Shown: positions 60,794 to 60,961 of the stretch, piece by piece
Layout: each line of letters begins with the position of its first letter
Numbering within the stretch: position 1 is the first letter of the stretch
Origin: Segatella copri
Lineage (GTDB): Bacteria > Bacteroidota > Bacteroidia > Bacteroidales > Bacteroidaceae
Direction of reading: 5' to 3'
Length of the DNA stretch: 60,961 nt
Assembly: GCF_009494395.1 (NCBI RefSeq)
Contig: NZ_VZCB01000083.1
Coordinates: 1-60,961, forward strand
Program-made: the position numbers and the translations under genes
The notes under the pieces: model-generated
Told to the model about the DNA's origin: nothing
What the model saw: only the letters and a program-made list of their open reading frames with translations
Databases searched by the model: none

Positions 60794-60961
60794 TGTATTT
60801 TGCAATATGCAAAGAACGCCTCAATTCGGGGACAAAGATACGACAATTTTCTAAATATCCCATAACTAGCAAGGAGAAATTTACGGAATTTAGAACTTTT
60901 TGAGTTAAATCTGATGCTTACCAACACAATATGCATCCAAAAACAAACAGCAGGTATTCGG

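Noticed and set aside
60724..60936. 70-codon minus-strand frame at the right end
   Set aside because: It spans a perfect hairpin and a -7 element and shows no recognisable motif.

Overview
The window looks like a chromosomal segment of a Bacteroidales bacterium of the Prevotella/Segatella type. The evidence is the repeated Bacteroidetes promoter (TTTG, 19-20 bp, TAnnTTTG, for example at 2815-2845 and 4636-4667), the near absence of Shine-Dalgarno sequences, and the gene content (PPi-dependent phosphofructokinase, a TamL-type lipoprotein barrel, TonB-type barrels, DUF6078, golvesin-domain and BspA-like LRR proteins). Species assignment is inference; there is no rRNA.

Layout. 1-18.5 kb is ordinary core genome: a cstA/small barrel/recR operon, a GHL10 glycosidase-like protein followed by a Lys-Arg-Lys tRNA cluster, a candidate small RNA, FadL-like and Trp/Gly-rich envelope genes, prmA, a membrane-anchored GH25 lysozyme, pfp, a PlsC-like acyltransferase, a large amidase/golvesin protein and a YgiQ radical SAM protein. 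18.5-33.3 kb is an AT-rich accessory (defence) island with no visible integrase. It holds a decayed DUF1016 nuclease, an Rpn-family nuclease, two copies of a repeat carrying a small antitoxin-like gene with a truncated partner, REP-like hairpins, a five-gene type I restriction-modification operon (membrane coiled-coil protein, hsdM, hsdS, hsdR, AlbA_2/Schlafen-like regulator), and a DUF6078 gene framed by inverted repeats. The hsdS gene has a G8 tract exactly between its two recognition halves; gain or loss of one G stops translation within a few codons, which suggests a phase-variable specificity switch.

33.3-43.9 kb returns to core genes: an S37 peptidase, a Fur/Zur regulator, a further tRNA-Lys, metY, an MBL hydrolase, tamL divergent from a TrmH methylase, and hisB. 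43.9-56 kb appears to hold a phosphate/polyphosphate and envelope-signalling neighbourhood: a phosphate-selective-type porin diverges from an LRR/ppk/ppx operon across an intergenic array of GTAAY half-sites spaced mostly 11 bp apart. Almost the same 17-bp sequence occurs once more, between an OmpR/PhoB-type two-component system and a TonB-type receptor. I infer one regulator may control all three units. An ECF sigma/anti-sigma/secreted-protein operon lies between them. The right end has an FKBP, a BaiN-like flavoprotein, an alpha/beta hydrolase and a second TonB-type barrel.

The items most worth following up are the hsdS poly-G switch, the 11-bp-phased GTAAY regulon, the orphan promoter-to-terminator transcript at 5083-5246, and the duplicated decaying toxin-antitoxin-like repeat.
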